This document shows, one piece after another, positions 17,285 through 26,278 of a stretch of DNA of 33,347 bases (position 1 is the stretch's first letter; every line of letters starts with the position of its first letter). The DNA comes from JAGNLA01 sp964472265 (GTDB lineage Bacteria; Caldisericota; Caldisericia; JAAYUI01): assembly GCA_964472265.1 (NCBI GenBank), contig CAYYJO010000017.1:1-33347 (forward strand), given 5' to 3'. Made by a program: the position numbers and the translations under genes. The notes beneath the pieces were generated by a model. That model searched no databases. It saw only the letters and a list, made by a program, of their open reading frames with translations, and was not told where the DNA came from.

Positions 17285-18408
17285 GCCTTGCACCGGAAAA
17301 AATCCTTCCATCGACTGCAGAAATCAACCTTGACCGGCTGGTGTCAAACCTTGGCACAGTGAGGAGATGCGCTTCAGGCAAGAAGATTATCGCTGTGGTC
17401 AAGGCCAATGCTTACGGTCACGGCGCTCCTGCGGTTGCCCAGTGTCTTGTTCAAAACGGGGTTGAGTGGCTTGCCGTCCAGATGCCGGAAGAGGCGTTAC
17501 AGTTGAGGCAGGCTGGCGTTGTCGCTCCAATTCTGATTCTTGGCTATACCCATGCTGCCTATGCTGCTGACATTCTTCACTACAACCTGACTCCGACCAT
17601 TTTTGATTATGATCTTGCGGTAGAACTCAACCGTCTCAGCTCTAAACCGGTCAACGTGCATATAAAGATAGACACCGGAATGGGCTGGGCCGGAATAGCC
17701 GTGAAGGATGCAATCCATTTCATCACAAGCGTTCTCAAACTTCCGAGGATAAAAATAGACGGACTGTTCACCCATTTTGCCTCAGCCGACACAAATCCCG
17801 AATATACCAAATTCCAGGGCGAGTCATTCATAAAAATTATTGATCAGGCCAGGGAACTCGGAGTTAATCCGTCAATTATCCATGCTGCAAATTCAGCGGC
17901 AACAGTTAACCACAGGGAATATCATTTCGATGCAGTGAGACCGGGGCTGATGCTTTATGGTGTCCCGCCATGCAACAAAACGCTTGACCTGTTGCCTGTT
18001 TTATCGTGGACTTCACTAGTTTGTGACATGAAGATTCTCAAACCAGGCGACTGCATTGGCTACGGATGCACCTTTAAGGCTGACACTGTAAAAGTTATTG
18101 GCACTGTTCCGGTAGGCTATGCCGATGGATGGCGCTGGAATTTGAAAGACGGTGGGTTTGTGCTGGTCGGTGGCAGGAAAGCACCGATTCTTGGCAGAAT
18201 ATGTATGGATCAGTTCATGATCGACCTGACCGACATTCCGACAACGGAAGTTGGGGACAGGGTTACTCTGATTGGCGAGGATGGAAGGGAGTCAATCACG
18301 GTTTCAGACCTGGCGGGAATATGCAACACGACACCTTATGAAATATTGACTTTGTTGGGGGGCAGGATAAAAATCAAATACACGTTGACCAACAAGGAGG
18401 TTGTTTGA
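17281..18408 (+). CDS. alr: alanine racemase
   Basis: 375 residues, full length. The PLP lysine is K41 in VVKANAYGHG and the catalytic tyrosine is Y261 in the IGYGCTF segment. VPVGYADGWRW and GRICMDQFMIDLTD are typical. It supplies D-alanine for peptidoglycan, so the cell has a murein wall. The ATG overlaps the pmbA stop (ATGA). The stop overlaps the ATG of the putative selenoprotein gene (TGATG), and that gene's ribosome site AAGGAGG is embedded in the alr 3' end. Confidence 0.96.
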   Translation: MSLAPEKILPSTAEINLDRLVSNLGTVRRCASGKKIIAVVKANAYGHGAPAVAQCLVQNGVEWLAVQMPEEALQLRQAGVVAPILILGYTHAAYAADILHYNLTPTIFDYDLAVELNRLSSKPVNVHIKIDTGMGWAGIAVKDAIHFITSVLKLPRIKIDGLFTHFASADTNPEYTKFQGESFIKIIDQARELGVNPSIIHAANSAATVNHREYHFDAVRPGLMLYGVPPCNKTLDLLPVLSWTSLVCDMKILKPGDCIGYGCTFKADTVKVIGTVPVGYADGWRWNLKDGGFVLVGGRKAPILGRICMDQFMIDLTDIPTTEVGDRVTLIGEDGRESITVSDLAGICNTTPYEILTLLGGRIKIKYTLTNKEVV

Positions 18409-20441
18409 TGAAGAGATCGTTTGTAGCACTGCTGGCCATGCTTTTGGTCGTACAGGTGTTGCCAATGGTGCACACGGCAGTAGCTCTCTCCAGAGCTGAT
18501 TTTACGCCAAAACGCAGGTCTTTCTGCGAAATATTTGTAGAACCGAACTGAACGAAGTGTCACCCGATCGTGAATCGGTTTGAAAAACTTCAATCAGAAA
18601 ATGGCACCAGCTCAATTTTTTATCTCAGAGAGCACAGCAACCCAATAGACTTCCTTTATATCGATGAATGTGGCAAGAGAGCCCAGATGTATGACAGGAA
18701 GAGCTATCCCACAATTCTTTTCAACGGTGGGAACATTGTCAGAACTGGCATGTCAGATGCCGAAGTTGACGCTGCAATAGCAAAGGAATGGAAGAAAAAA
18801 GTACAGTTTTCAACTCAGCTTGACGGCAGATTTGTCGCTGATTCCAACAAAATGAAGATTGATTTTGTCGGAACAACCGAAAGACTTGATAATCTGGCAA
18901 CAGACAAGCTCAAATATGCCTTTTTCGCGTACGAAAGCGGTTTTGAAGAAGGAACCCATGTTTTCAATCATGTTGTAAGGGTTATCGACCCATCGGCGCA
19001 AGGCGGTTCTCTTCGCTTTGGCAACGAATCTAAGAAGAGCATCAAACGCACATTTGAAATGAATCCTGACTGGATTTCTGAGAGCACGGGTTTTGCATTT
19101 GCCATCTGGGACGCAGAAACCCTTGAAGTCCATGGCTACAGCATCTGGGATTATGTAGCTCCACACGTTGTAACTGACTTTTCAAAGCCAGTTCCGTCAG
19201 GAAAGTCCTTCAACCTCGAATTTGATACGGCCATCGACAAGTCAACCGTTGGAACAAACTCAATCCTTCTGACAACTGCTTCTGGCGAAACCGTCGACTT
19301 TACGGCAAAGACAAACAACAATGTTGTAGCAATCGAGCCAAATGGTGGCCTAAAGGATGGCGACTATGTCCTTTATCTGCTCGGAGGTTTGAAGGGGATT
19401 CTCTCCAAGGATGTCCATCCAATCAGCGACAACCTGATATTTTCCTTCACAGCCGAAACAGTCAAGGCGCCGCTTCTGACTGTCGACACAACATCAGTTG
19501 ATTTTGGCACGATCAAGGAAAGCGCCACGAACACTTTCACGCTCACCAACTCGGGCAATGAAACTCTGACCGGCAAACTGGCGACAACGGAAAACTTCAT
19601 CTCAGTGACACCGGAAGAATTCTCGGTTAAACCAGGGTCATCGCAAACAATTACTGTCAAGGCTGATGTTTCGGGCATTGAGCCATCGGCAAAATCTGGT
19701 TTCATCAACATCGAGTCAAACGGCGGTGAGGCGCAGATTTCAGTATCTTTCACCTACGAAAAGGACAAGCCAAAGGTTGCTCCAACTTTAGAAATTGAAT
19801 CGCTTCCGCCAGAAACAGATTCGGGAACGATTATGATATCCGGCACCACAACGGTTGGATCGGTGGTTACCATTAACGGAACAAAAGTCGGCGTTGCTGC
19901 AGATGGTAAATTCAAAGCTAATGTGAGTGTTATTATTGGAAACACCACATTCAAAATCGTTGCAGAACTTGATGGACTCACAACCGAAAAAACCATCACA
20001 ATCTTCAGATACATTCAGATTTCACTCCAGCTTGACAACAAGACCATGTATGTCGGCCAAACTTCACAAACACTCGCTACAGCCCCAACAGCCTCATCTC
20101 CTCCTCTCCCCAAAGACCTTGCCGGTTCAACATACATGCCAATCCGTCCTGTTGCGGAGGCTCTTTTCTCAACAGTCGGCTGGGAAGCTGCGACACAAAA
20201 AGTGACGCTGACCCAGAATACGCCAGATGGTAAAAAGAAAACCATCGAGCTGTGGATTGGAAAGAAACAAGCAAAGATCAATGGAGCAGACCAGTGGATC
20301 GATTCGAAGCAGAAACTTTACCCGGCAATTGTTGGCGGGAAAACCATGCTTCCGCTCAGATTCACGGCAAACGCTCTGGGTGCCGAAGTTGCTTACGACA
20401 GTGCAACAAAAAAGATAACAATCAGATTTCCTGCGAGGTGA
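18408..20441 (+). CDS. putative exported selenoprotein (UxxC thioredoxin-like, Ig-like and copper amine oxidase N-like domains)
   Basis: Read as one gene of 678 codons with an in-frame TGA at codon 48. The ATG at 18408 has AAGGAGG seven bases upstream and overlaps the alr stop. Residues 1-26 are a signal peptide (KR, a hydrophobic core, AVA cleavage site). The next segment, RRSFCEIFVEPN-U-T-K-C-HP, gives a redox motif U48-T-K-C51 on a thioredoxin-like fold; its YPT cis-proline is P101 (SYPTILFNGG). Residues about 125-250 resemble the Omp28 C-terminal part. Ig-like segments follow at about 253-350, 355-450 (ASPM/HYDIN-like, SVDFGTI) and 462-533, then a copper-amine-oxidase-N-like pair of repeats at 537-677 (MPIRPVAEALF, MLPLRFTANALGA). 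The frame is intact on both sides of the single TGA and a SECIS-like hairpin follows it. Sec insertion is inference; a nonsense mutation of a Cys codon is the alternative. It likely acts as an extracytoplasmic thiol/selenol oxidoreductase. Confidence 0.8.
18549..18591 (+). promoter_or_regulatory. candidate bacterial SECIS element with the UGA codon
   Basis: UGA is at 18549-18551. Seventeen bases later comes the five-base apical loop CGTGA (18569-18573), closed by CCGAT/ATCGG (18564-18568 with 18574-18578). A lower stem GAAGT/ACTTC (18554-18558 with 18587-18591) encloses an asymmetric internal loop. The G in the second loop position and the 17-base UGA-to-loop distance meet the published bacterial SECIS rules (G in the first two loop bases, 16-37 bases). 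Confidence 0.7.
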
Positions 20442-20443
20442 AC

Positions 20444-21190
20444 ATGGATGCGGTGATCCTGGGTGGCGGCGGAGTTGAGGACTGGTTTGCAAATGAGAAT
20501 GTCCCTCACAAGGGCATGCTGGAGCTGGGTGGAAAACCCTGCGTCTGGTACACGATATACGCTCTAAAGACTGCTCCCGGGATCGATCGCATTGTTTTGA
20601 TAGGCAGCAACTATTCAAAGGAAATTCTGGATTTGGTTGATGAAAACAGGCCGGATGGCGGATCATTGAAAGCAAACGTCGATCTGGCTTTTGAAGTTGC
20701 CAAATCAGATAGGGTGTTGATTGCAACGTCGGACACCCCGCTTGTGACCAAACAAACATACGTCGAACTGATGAAGAGGCTTGAAGACAACAATGCTGAT
20801 TTGATCCTGCCACTGCTGACAAAAACCGACACTGACGCAAAATTTCCCGGCACGAAGAGGACTTTTGCAAAGCTCAGAGAGGGAAAGGTCAAGGTTTCAA
20901 ACTGCTTCCTCTTAAAACGCGAGGCTTATGTGAAGGTTGAGCCGGTTGTCGCCGAAGTGCAGAGGCGCAGGAAATCAGCCCTGAAGCAGGCAATGCAGCT
21001 TGGGTTCGGTTTCATCCTGAAGCTGCTTTTTGGATCAGCTACAATTCCACAGCTTCAGAAAAAAGTTGAAGGAATTTTGAAAATCTCAGTCTCGGCACCG
21101 TTCGTCCCGCTACCGGAGCTTGGCGTTGACGTTGACAAACCGTCCGATCTCGTCTTTTGCAGAAACTACCTCAAGGAGCATTCAAAATGA
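20444..21190 (+). CDS. MobA-like NTP transferase family protein
   Basis: 248 residues from the ATG at 20444, which has GAGG five bases upstream and sits two bases after the preceding stop; the frame extends upstream only inside the previous gene. The N-terminus has the nucleotidyltransferase Rossmann pattern: AVILGGGG, a lysine in VPHKGMLELGGKP, and a metal-binding-type SDTP motif (ATSDTPLV). The C-terminal LGVDVDKPSDL tail is common in the MobA-like NTP_transf_3 group. It presumably transfers a nucleotide to a phosphorylated small molecule or sugar, but the substrate is unknown. The stop overlaps uppP (ATGA), hinting at cell-envelope precursor work, which is inference. Confidence 0.8.
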   Translation: MDAVILGGGGVEDWFANENVPHKGMLELGGKPCVWYTIYALKTAPGIDRIVLIGSNYSKEILDLVDENRPDGGSLKANVDLAFEVAKSDRVLIATSDTPLVTKQTYVELMKRLEDNNADLILPLLTKTDTDAKFPGTKRTFAKLREGKVKVSNCFLLKREAYVKVEPVVAEVQRRRKSALKQAMQLGFGFILKLLFGSATIPQLQKKVEGILKISVSAPFVPLPELGVDVDKPSDLVFCRNYLKEHSK

Positions 21191-21981
21191 ACCCAATTCA
21201 GGCAGCAATCCTCGGATTTGTTCAGGGTGCAACAGAATTTATTCCAGTTTCATCTTCGGCCCATCTTGTCATTTTGCCAAGACTTTTCAACTGGGCACAA
21301 CCGCCCATGACTTTTGACGTGTTTGTTCATTTTGGAACACTTTTGGCTCTGATAATTTATTTCTGGCCTGAGTTTGTTAATATGATCAAAGGAATATTTT
21401 CGAATCCTTTTGCAAAACCGCTTCCTTTTACAACAATGTATCCATGGCTTTTGATTCTTGCGGTGATTCCTGCGGTTCTTGCCGAATTCCTCTTTTCCGA
21501 CAGGATTGAAACGGCTTTTGGTGATCCGGTCATGGCTTCATGGATGCTGCTTGGAACGGCTGCACTGCTTATCATTGCCACTTACGTTAAAGGTGTAAGA
21601 AAAATTGAATCTGCAACATGGACTGATGCACTCGTTGTTGGAGTGATGCAGGCCATTGCAGTTCTGCCTGGCATCTCCAGATCAGGAGCAACCATCACTG
21701 GCGCAAGAATCATGGGTTTTGACAGGGAAACATCGGCAAAGTTTGCCTTCCACATTGCGATTCCGGCCATTGGCGGAGCATTTGCATACAGCCTATTCAA
21801 GGCTGTAAAAAATTCGATGCCTGTTTTCTGGATGCCGTCAATCATAGGAATGATAGTTGCGGCTGTCATTGGTTATCTGTCATTGATCTTTTTCTTCAAG
21901 ATCATCAAAAAGACTGACTTCACCGTATTTGCTGTCTACTGCATTGCTTTCTTCCTAGTCTGCAGGCTTGTCATGCAGTGA
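21187..21981 (+). CDS. uppP: undecaprenyl-diphosphatase (BacA type)
   Basis: 264 residues from the ATG at 21187, overlapping the previous stop. It is an integral membrane protein with about eight hydrophobic segments. Both catalytic signatures of the BacA family are present: QGATEFIPVSSS (E17 region) and PGISRSGAT (about 162). It recycles undecaprenyl pyrophosphate to the monophosphate carrier used for peptidoglycan and other wall polymers. Together with alr it places envelope synthesis functions in this transcription run. Confidence 0.96.
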   Translation: MNPIQAAILGFVQGATEFIPVSSSAHLVILPRLFNWAQPPMTFDVFVHFGTLLALIIYFWPEFVNMIKGIFSNPFAKPLPFTTMYPWLLILAVIPAVLAEFLFSDRIETAFGDPVMASWMLLGTAALLIIATYVKGVRKIESATWTDALVVGVMQAIAVLPGISRSGATITGARIMGFDRETSAKFAFHIAIPAIGGAFAYSLFKAVKNSMPVFWMPSIIGMIVAAVIGYLSLIFFFKIIKKTDFTVFAVYCIAFFLVCRLVMQ

Positions 21982-24305
21982 TGACCCCTTCTGACAGAAA
22001 AACACTCCTTGAACCGGCAAGAGTTGAGATTGAAAAGGGCTGCCTGGATAAGGTTGTTGGTGGAGGGTTTTCCAAGTTTGCAATCGGCAAACTAGAACAA
22101 ATAAGAAAACATGAACCGGAAAATATTGCCGTTATCAATTATTTCATCAAGTACATAAACTATTACGACAGGTACGAACCTGAGAAAAGAAAGCAATTGC
22201 TTGAAAAACTGGTTGCTTTTCTTGAAGGCGAAGAGGTTGCCAAAAAAACCTCAATTCTGGCAAAGCCAAACCCCAACAGGCAAAAATTTGAGTTGACCAC
22301 ACCGATTAAAATGGTTCCGGGTGTTGGTCCGTCAAGAGCTGAAAAGTTTGAAAATTTTGGGCTTTCAACGGTTTTTGACCTGCTCAGGCATTTTCCAAGT
22401 CGTTACATTGACCGGACAAAGGTTGTGAAAATAAGCAAAATTAAGATTGGAGCCGATGTTTCCTTTTTTGGAAAGGTTCTCGACGTCAGGCTTCCAAGAC
22501 CAGGCAAGAGATATGTGCAGGCTTTGTTTGGCGATGACACTGGGAAAATCATGGCGACGTGGTTTAACGCACCATATATCGCCAAAAAGCTGGCTGTCGG
22601 CAAAACATTTTTGATCTCCGGCAGAGTTGGTGATTTCGGTGGGGCACACATGACAAACCCAGATTTGGATGATAAACCCGGTTCCCAGCGGATAATCCCT
22701 GTTTATCCTGCAACCGCTTCGATTCAGCAGTGGCTTATCCAACAAACGATGAAGTTTGTGCTGGAAAGGATGCCCGAGCTTGACCCTGGCTGGATTCCGG
22801 ACGAAATTGTAAAAAGACTGGAGCTGCCTTCTTTAACTGACAGCTACTTCACCATACATCATCCACCGTCAGAAGAATCGGTTGAAATTTCGCGAAAACG
22901 TGTGGTCATGGAGAGTCTGCTCCTGCTTGAAGCCGGATTGCTCAGACAAAGGGCGCTTTTCAAAAAACAAACTGCCAGGAAAATTCAGAAGGCGGCGGAG
23001 AGTTCAAAGGAGTTCTTTGAAAACCTGCCTTTCAGGCCAACAAACGCTCAGGACAGGTCGAGGGGTGAGATAGCAAAAGATCTTGAATCTGGCAGGCCTA
23101 TGAATCGCTTGCTCCATGGAGATGTCGGATCAGGAAAAACGGTCGTTGGGTTTTCGGCGGTTAAGGCGGTCATGGATGCAGGCTTTCAAGCGGCCTGGAT
23201 TGCGCCGACCGAGGTCTTGGCAACACAAACCTTCAAGAATGCAAAAAAATTCTTTGGCGAGAAGGTTTTGTACCTTTCAGGCTCAACAAAAAAAGCTGAA
23301 AGAACTGAAATATTCAAACTTCTGTCGACTGGTGAACCGTTTTGTGTGATTGGCACTCACGCGGTTCTTGAGGACTGGCTTGAATTTCCAGAACTTGCAC
23401 TCTGCGTTGTTGACGAGCAGCACAGGTTTGGCGTTCTTCAAAGGGCAAGGCTGGCCAGGAAAGGCTCAAGCCCACATATTCTCGTCATGAGTGCAACCCC
23501 GATTCCCAGAACGCTTGCAATGACGCTTTACGGCGACCTCGACGTATCGGCAATTGACGAGATGCCGAAGGGAAGAATCCCAATCATCACAAAAGTTTGC
23601 ATCAATTCAGAATCATCGGCCTACAAGCGTGCCATTTCCGAATTATCAAAAGGCAACAAGACTTACGTGGTCTGTCCGCTGGTTGAAGAATCGGAAAAAC
23701 TGGAAGCCAAATCGGCAGTCGAACATTTTGAAGAGCTGAAGGCAACCAGATTCAGGGAAGTTCCTTGCGGACTCCTTCACGGAAGGATGAAGCCTGCCGA
23801 AAAAGACGAGGTGATGAGAGCTTTTGCCGATGGGAAGATTAAAGTCCTAATATCCACAACAGTTATCGAGGTTGGCATCGATGTGCCTGATGCAACCGTG
23901 ATGATCGTTGAAAATGCAGAAAGGTTCGGGCTTGCACAGCTTCACCAGCTTAGGGGAAGGGTCGGACGAGGCAAAGACCAAAGCTATTGCTTCCTTCTAA
24001 CCGATAGGCCCTCCCAAAACCTTATGATTCTTGAGCGAACAAACAACGGTCTTGAGGTGGCGGAGGAAGATTTGAAGCTGAGAGGGCCTGGCGACATTGG
24101 CGGAACACAGCAAGCAGGAGCGCCGACGCTGGAAGTGGCGCCGTTGTTGACACCGTCGAATCTCCCGCTTCTGACCTTGGCAAGAACGGAGGCCGAGGCT
24201 ATACTTGCAGACGATCCGGAGCTGACCGCTCCCGGTCACGAAAGACTTAAAGAAGGAATCGAAAAGTACATGACAAAACACACTGGATTCGCCTGGGTGA
24301 GTTGA
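21981..24305 (+). CDS. recG: ATP-dependent DNA helicase RecG
   Basis: About 774 residues. There is an N-terminal extension of roughly 100 residues before the wedge domain, which begins near the HhH-like MVPGVGPSRAEKF. The wedge/OB domain follows, then the SF2 helicase core with Walker A GDVGSGKT (about 380-387), the DEQH box (DEQHRFGV, about 478) and LRGRVGRG. RecG remodels stalled forks and Holliday junctions. The N-terminal extension resembles that of long RecG forms such as Thermotoga's. Start: ATG 21981 overlaps the uppP stop by one base (TGATG); GTG at 21978 is an alternative. Neither has a good ribosome site, so coupling to uppP is likely. Confidence 0.96.
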   Translation: MTPSDRKTLLEPARVEIEKGCLDKVVGGGFSKFAIGKLEQIRKHEPENIAVINYFIKYINYYDRYEPEKRKQLLEKLVAFLEGEEVAKKTSILAKPNPNRQKFELTTPIKMVPGVGPSRAEKFENFGLSTVFDLLRHFPSRYIDRTKVVKISKIKIGADVSFFGKVLDVRLPRPGKRYVQALFGDDTGKIMATWFNAPYIAKKLAVGKTFLISGRVGDFGGAHMTNPDLDDKPGSQRIIPVYPATASIQQWLIQQTMKFVLERMPELDPGWIPDEIVKRLELPSLTDSYFTIHHPPSEESVEISRKRVVMESLLLLEAGLLRQRALFKKQTARKIQKAAESSKEFFENLPFRPTNAQDRSRGEIAKDLESGRPMNRLLHGDVGSGKTVVGFSAVKAVMDAGFQAAWIAPTEVLATQTFKNAKKFFGEKVLYLSGSTKKAERTEIFKLLSTGEPFCVIGTHAVLEDWLEFPELALCVVDEQHRFGVLQRARLARKGSSPHILVMSATPIPRTLAMTLYGDLDVSAIDEMPKGRIPIITKVCINSESSAYKRAISELSKGNKTYVVCPLVEESEKLEAKSAVEHFEELKATRFREVPCGLLHGRMKPAEKDEVMRAFADGKIKVLISTTVIEVGIDVPDATVMIVENAERFGLAQLHQLRGRVGRGKDQSYCFLLTDRPSQNLMILERTNNGLEVAEEDLKLRGPGDIGGTQQAGAPTLEVAPLLTPSNLPLLTLARTEAEAILADDPELTAPGHERLKEGIEKYMTKHTGFAWVS

Positions 24306-26200
24306 TGGGTTCAATCATTGTAGGCGGAATCAAGAAATACTTTGGAATCGATCCAGTCATTGAAGATGCAACATTCAACATCGGCACTTACGACCGCGTC
24401 AGCATTATCGGTCAAAATGGCTGTGGAAAATCAACGCTCATCAAGATTTTGATGGGCGAACTTGAACCTGACGCCGGATCATTCTCGTTTGAACCGAACA
24501 AGACAGTTGGTTATTTTGCTCAGGACAGGGCTGTTGATGTTTCTGAAAAATCTGTAATCACCTACATCAGGGAAGCATTTTCCAAAATCACTGAGCTGGC
24601 TGACAAGATTGATTTGTTGCACAAGGAAATCGAGAAGAATCCAACAAATCAGGAACTTTTGGATAAGCTTGAGAAGTGCCTTCATGAATATGAAGCTCTC
24701 GGCGGTTACGAACTCGATCACAAGATAGACCGGATTCTGACAGGGCTTGGATTTACAAAAGCTGACTGGATGAGACCAATTCTGAGTTTATCGGGTGGTG
24801 AGCGGTCAAGGCTTTATCTTTCACGAATCCTTGCAGCCGAACCGGACACGCTCGTACTCGACGAACCCACAAACCACCTCGATCTTGACTCGATCATGTG
24901 GCTCGAGGAATTCCTGATAAATTTCAAAGGTTCAGTGCTGATTGTTTCTCACGACCGTTTCCTTCTGGACAAGGTTTGTCCCAAAACAGTCATACTGATG
25001 GGCGGGAAAACCTATCTCTACCACTGCAATTTTACTGAAGCAAGGAAACAGTATCAACAGGAGCGAGAGCTTGAACTTTACAGAATGCAGGAACAAAACG
25101 AGTTTCTTGACAGAGCAAAGAGATATATCCAACGTTTCAAGGGCATTGGTACGGAAATTGCCAGCAAGAGAGCAAAAAATATGGAGCGTCGGGTCGAAAG
25201 GCTTGATGAAATCAATGTCAGACCAAAGGAAGACACGATAAGTCTTGATATTGCCTCATCTGGCAGGTCTGGAGAAATAGTCTTCAGAACCAGAAAACTA
25301 ACCAAGGCATTCGAACAGAAGACGCTTTTTGAGGATGTTGACATTGAACTCAAGTACGGTCAGAAAATTGCCCTGATGGGGCCGAATGGTTGTGGCAAAA
25401 CCACGTTTCTCAAGATTGTCATGGGCGATGCACAGCCAACATCTGGAGAAGTCTGGGTTGGGCCAAGCGTTGAACCAATCTACCTTGAGCAGGAACTTGG
25501 CGGATTTGATCCTGAGAAGACCGTGCTTAAAGAGCTAATGGACTCATCAGACCTCAACATCCCTGAAGCAAGAGATCATCTTGCAACCTTCCTTTTCACC
25601 GGCGATGACGTTTTTAAAAAGTGCAGCATCCTTTCAGGCGGTGAGACCAGCAGGCTGATCATGTCGAAGCTTGCCCTTATTTCAGCAAACTTTCTGGTTT
25701 TTGATGAACCGACCAATCATTTGGACATCAATGCGAGAATGGCTCTCGAAGATACGTTAAGAAATTACAAAGGTTCGATTATGCTTGTAAGTCACGACAG
25801 GTACTTCATCAAGAATATCAACGCCAGAATCTGGCTTCTTGAGGGCAAAACCATACGTGACACAGGCATGAATCTGGAGCAGTATCTCGAGTGGAGACAG
25901 TCGGCAAAGTCTGACAAGCCGAAACAGGCTGTTGTCGAGAAATCAGCTCCAAAGCAGACAATTTCTAAAAACCGCCTGAAAGCCATGCAAGATGAAATTG
26001 CCAAACTAGAGAGCAAAATCCAGCAGTTTGAAGCTGAGAAGCAGACTCTTGAGCTGGCAATGCAAAACTCTGACTTTTACAATCGAGGCACACAAAGCGT
26101 AACAGATATGGACAGATATGACTTTCTTGGCAAAGAAATCCCCAAACTTGAACAGGCCTGGGAGACAAAATCTCAGGAGTTTGAAGACCTTCTCCACTGA
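24305..26200 (+). CDS. ABC-F family ATPase (ribosome-associated type)
   Basis: 631 residues from the ATG at 24305, overlapping the recG stop (TGATG). It has two ABC domains without membrane segments: Walker A GQNGCGKST (36-44) and GPNGCGKTT (359-367), signatures LSGGERSRL and LSGGETSRL, and Walker B LDEPTNHLD and FDEPTNHLD. The ABC-F interdomain linker is helical and charged (around YQQERELELYRMQEQNEF). The C-terminal extension (about 555-631) is a coiled coil as in Uup/YdiF-like members. ABC-F proteins bind the ribosomal E site and relieve stalling; the exact subgroup is not resolved. It is the last gene of the long run; no clear terminator follows it. Confidence 0.93.
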   Translation: MGSIIVGGIKKYFGIDPVIEDATFNIGTYDRVSIIGQNGCGKSTLIKILMGELEPDAGSFSFEPNKTVGYFAQDRAVDVSEKSVITYIREAFSKITELADKIDLLHKEIEKNPTNQELLDKLEKCLHEYEALGGYELDHKIDRILTGLGFTKADWMRPILSLSGGERSRLYLSRILAAEPDTLVLDEPTNHLDLDSIMWLEEFLINFKGSVLIVSHDRFLLDKVCPKTVILMGGKTYLYHCNFTEARKQYQQERELELYRMQEQNEFLDRAKRYIQRFKGIGTEIASKRAKNMERRVERLDEINVRPKEDTISLDIASSGRSGEIVFRTRKLTKAFEQKTLFEDVDIELKYGQKIALMGPNGCGKTTFLKIVMGDAQPTSGEVWVGPSVEPIYLEQELGGFDPEKTVLKELMDSSDLNIPEARDHLATFLFTGDDVFKKCSILSGGETSRLIMSKLALISANFLVFDEPTNHLDINARMALEDTLRNYKGSIMLVSHDRYFIKNINARIWLLEGKTIRDTGMNLEQYLEWRQSAKSDKPKQAVVEKSAPKQTISKNRLKAMQDEIAKLESKIQQFEAEKQTLELAMQNSDFYNRGTQSVTDMDRYDFLGKEIPKLEQAWETKSQEFEDLLH

Positions 26201-26211
26201 AATTTGTCAAG

Positions 26212-26240
26212 TTTACAAATGAAAACCGAAAACCTATAAT
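26212..26240 (+). promoter_or_regulatory. sigma70-type promoter of the nuo operon
   Basis: TTTACA (26212-26217), a 17-base spacer, then a perfect TATAAT (26235-26240). It is followed by a short leader with GGAGG (26268-26272) before the nuoA start. It is the best promoter match in the window and lies in the only sizeable gap (78 bases) between the long gene run and the complex I genes. Confidence 0.8.
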
Positions 26241-26278
26241 GAAAAATCAGTAGTCAAAAATTCGACCGGAGGTGTGTT

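Noticed and set aside
18408..18551. A separate 47-residue secreted peptide gene.
   Set aside because: It ends abruptly inside a recognisable beta strand of a thioredoxin-like fold, in the same frame as the rest of that fold, so a single gene is the better explanation.
18570..20441. A stand-alone 623-codon gene beginning at GTG 18570.
   Set aside because: The GTG lies in the loop of the SECIS-like hairpin, has no ribosome site, and would cut the thioredoxin-like fold in the middle. The upstream frame with signal peptide and strong start is continuous with it.
26203..26219. TTTGT/ACAAA hairpin after the ABC-F gene as a terminator.
   Set aside because: Five weak A/T-rich pairs, no T-run, and it overlaps the -35 box of the nuo promoter.
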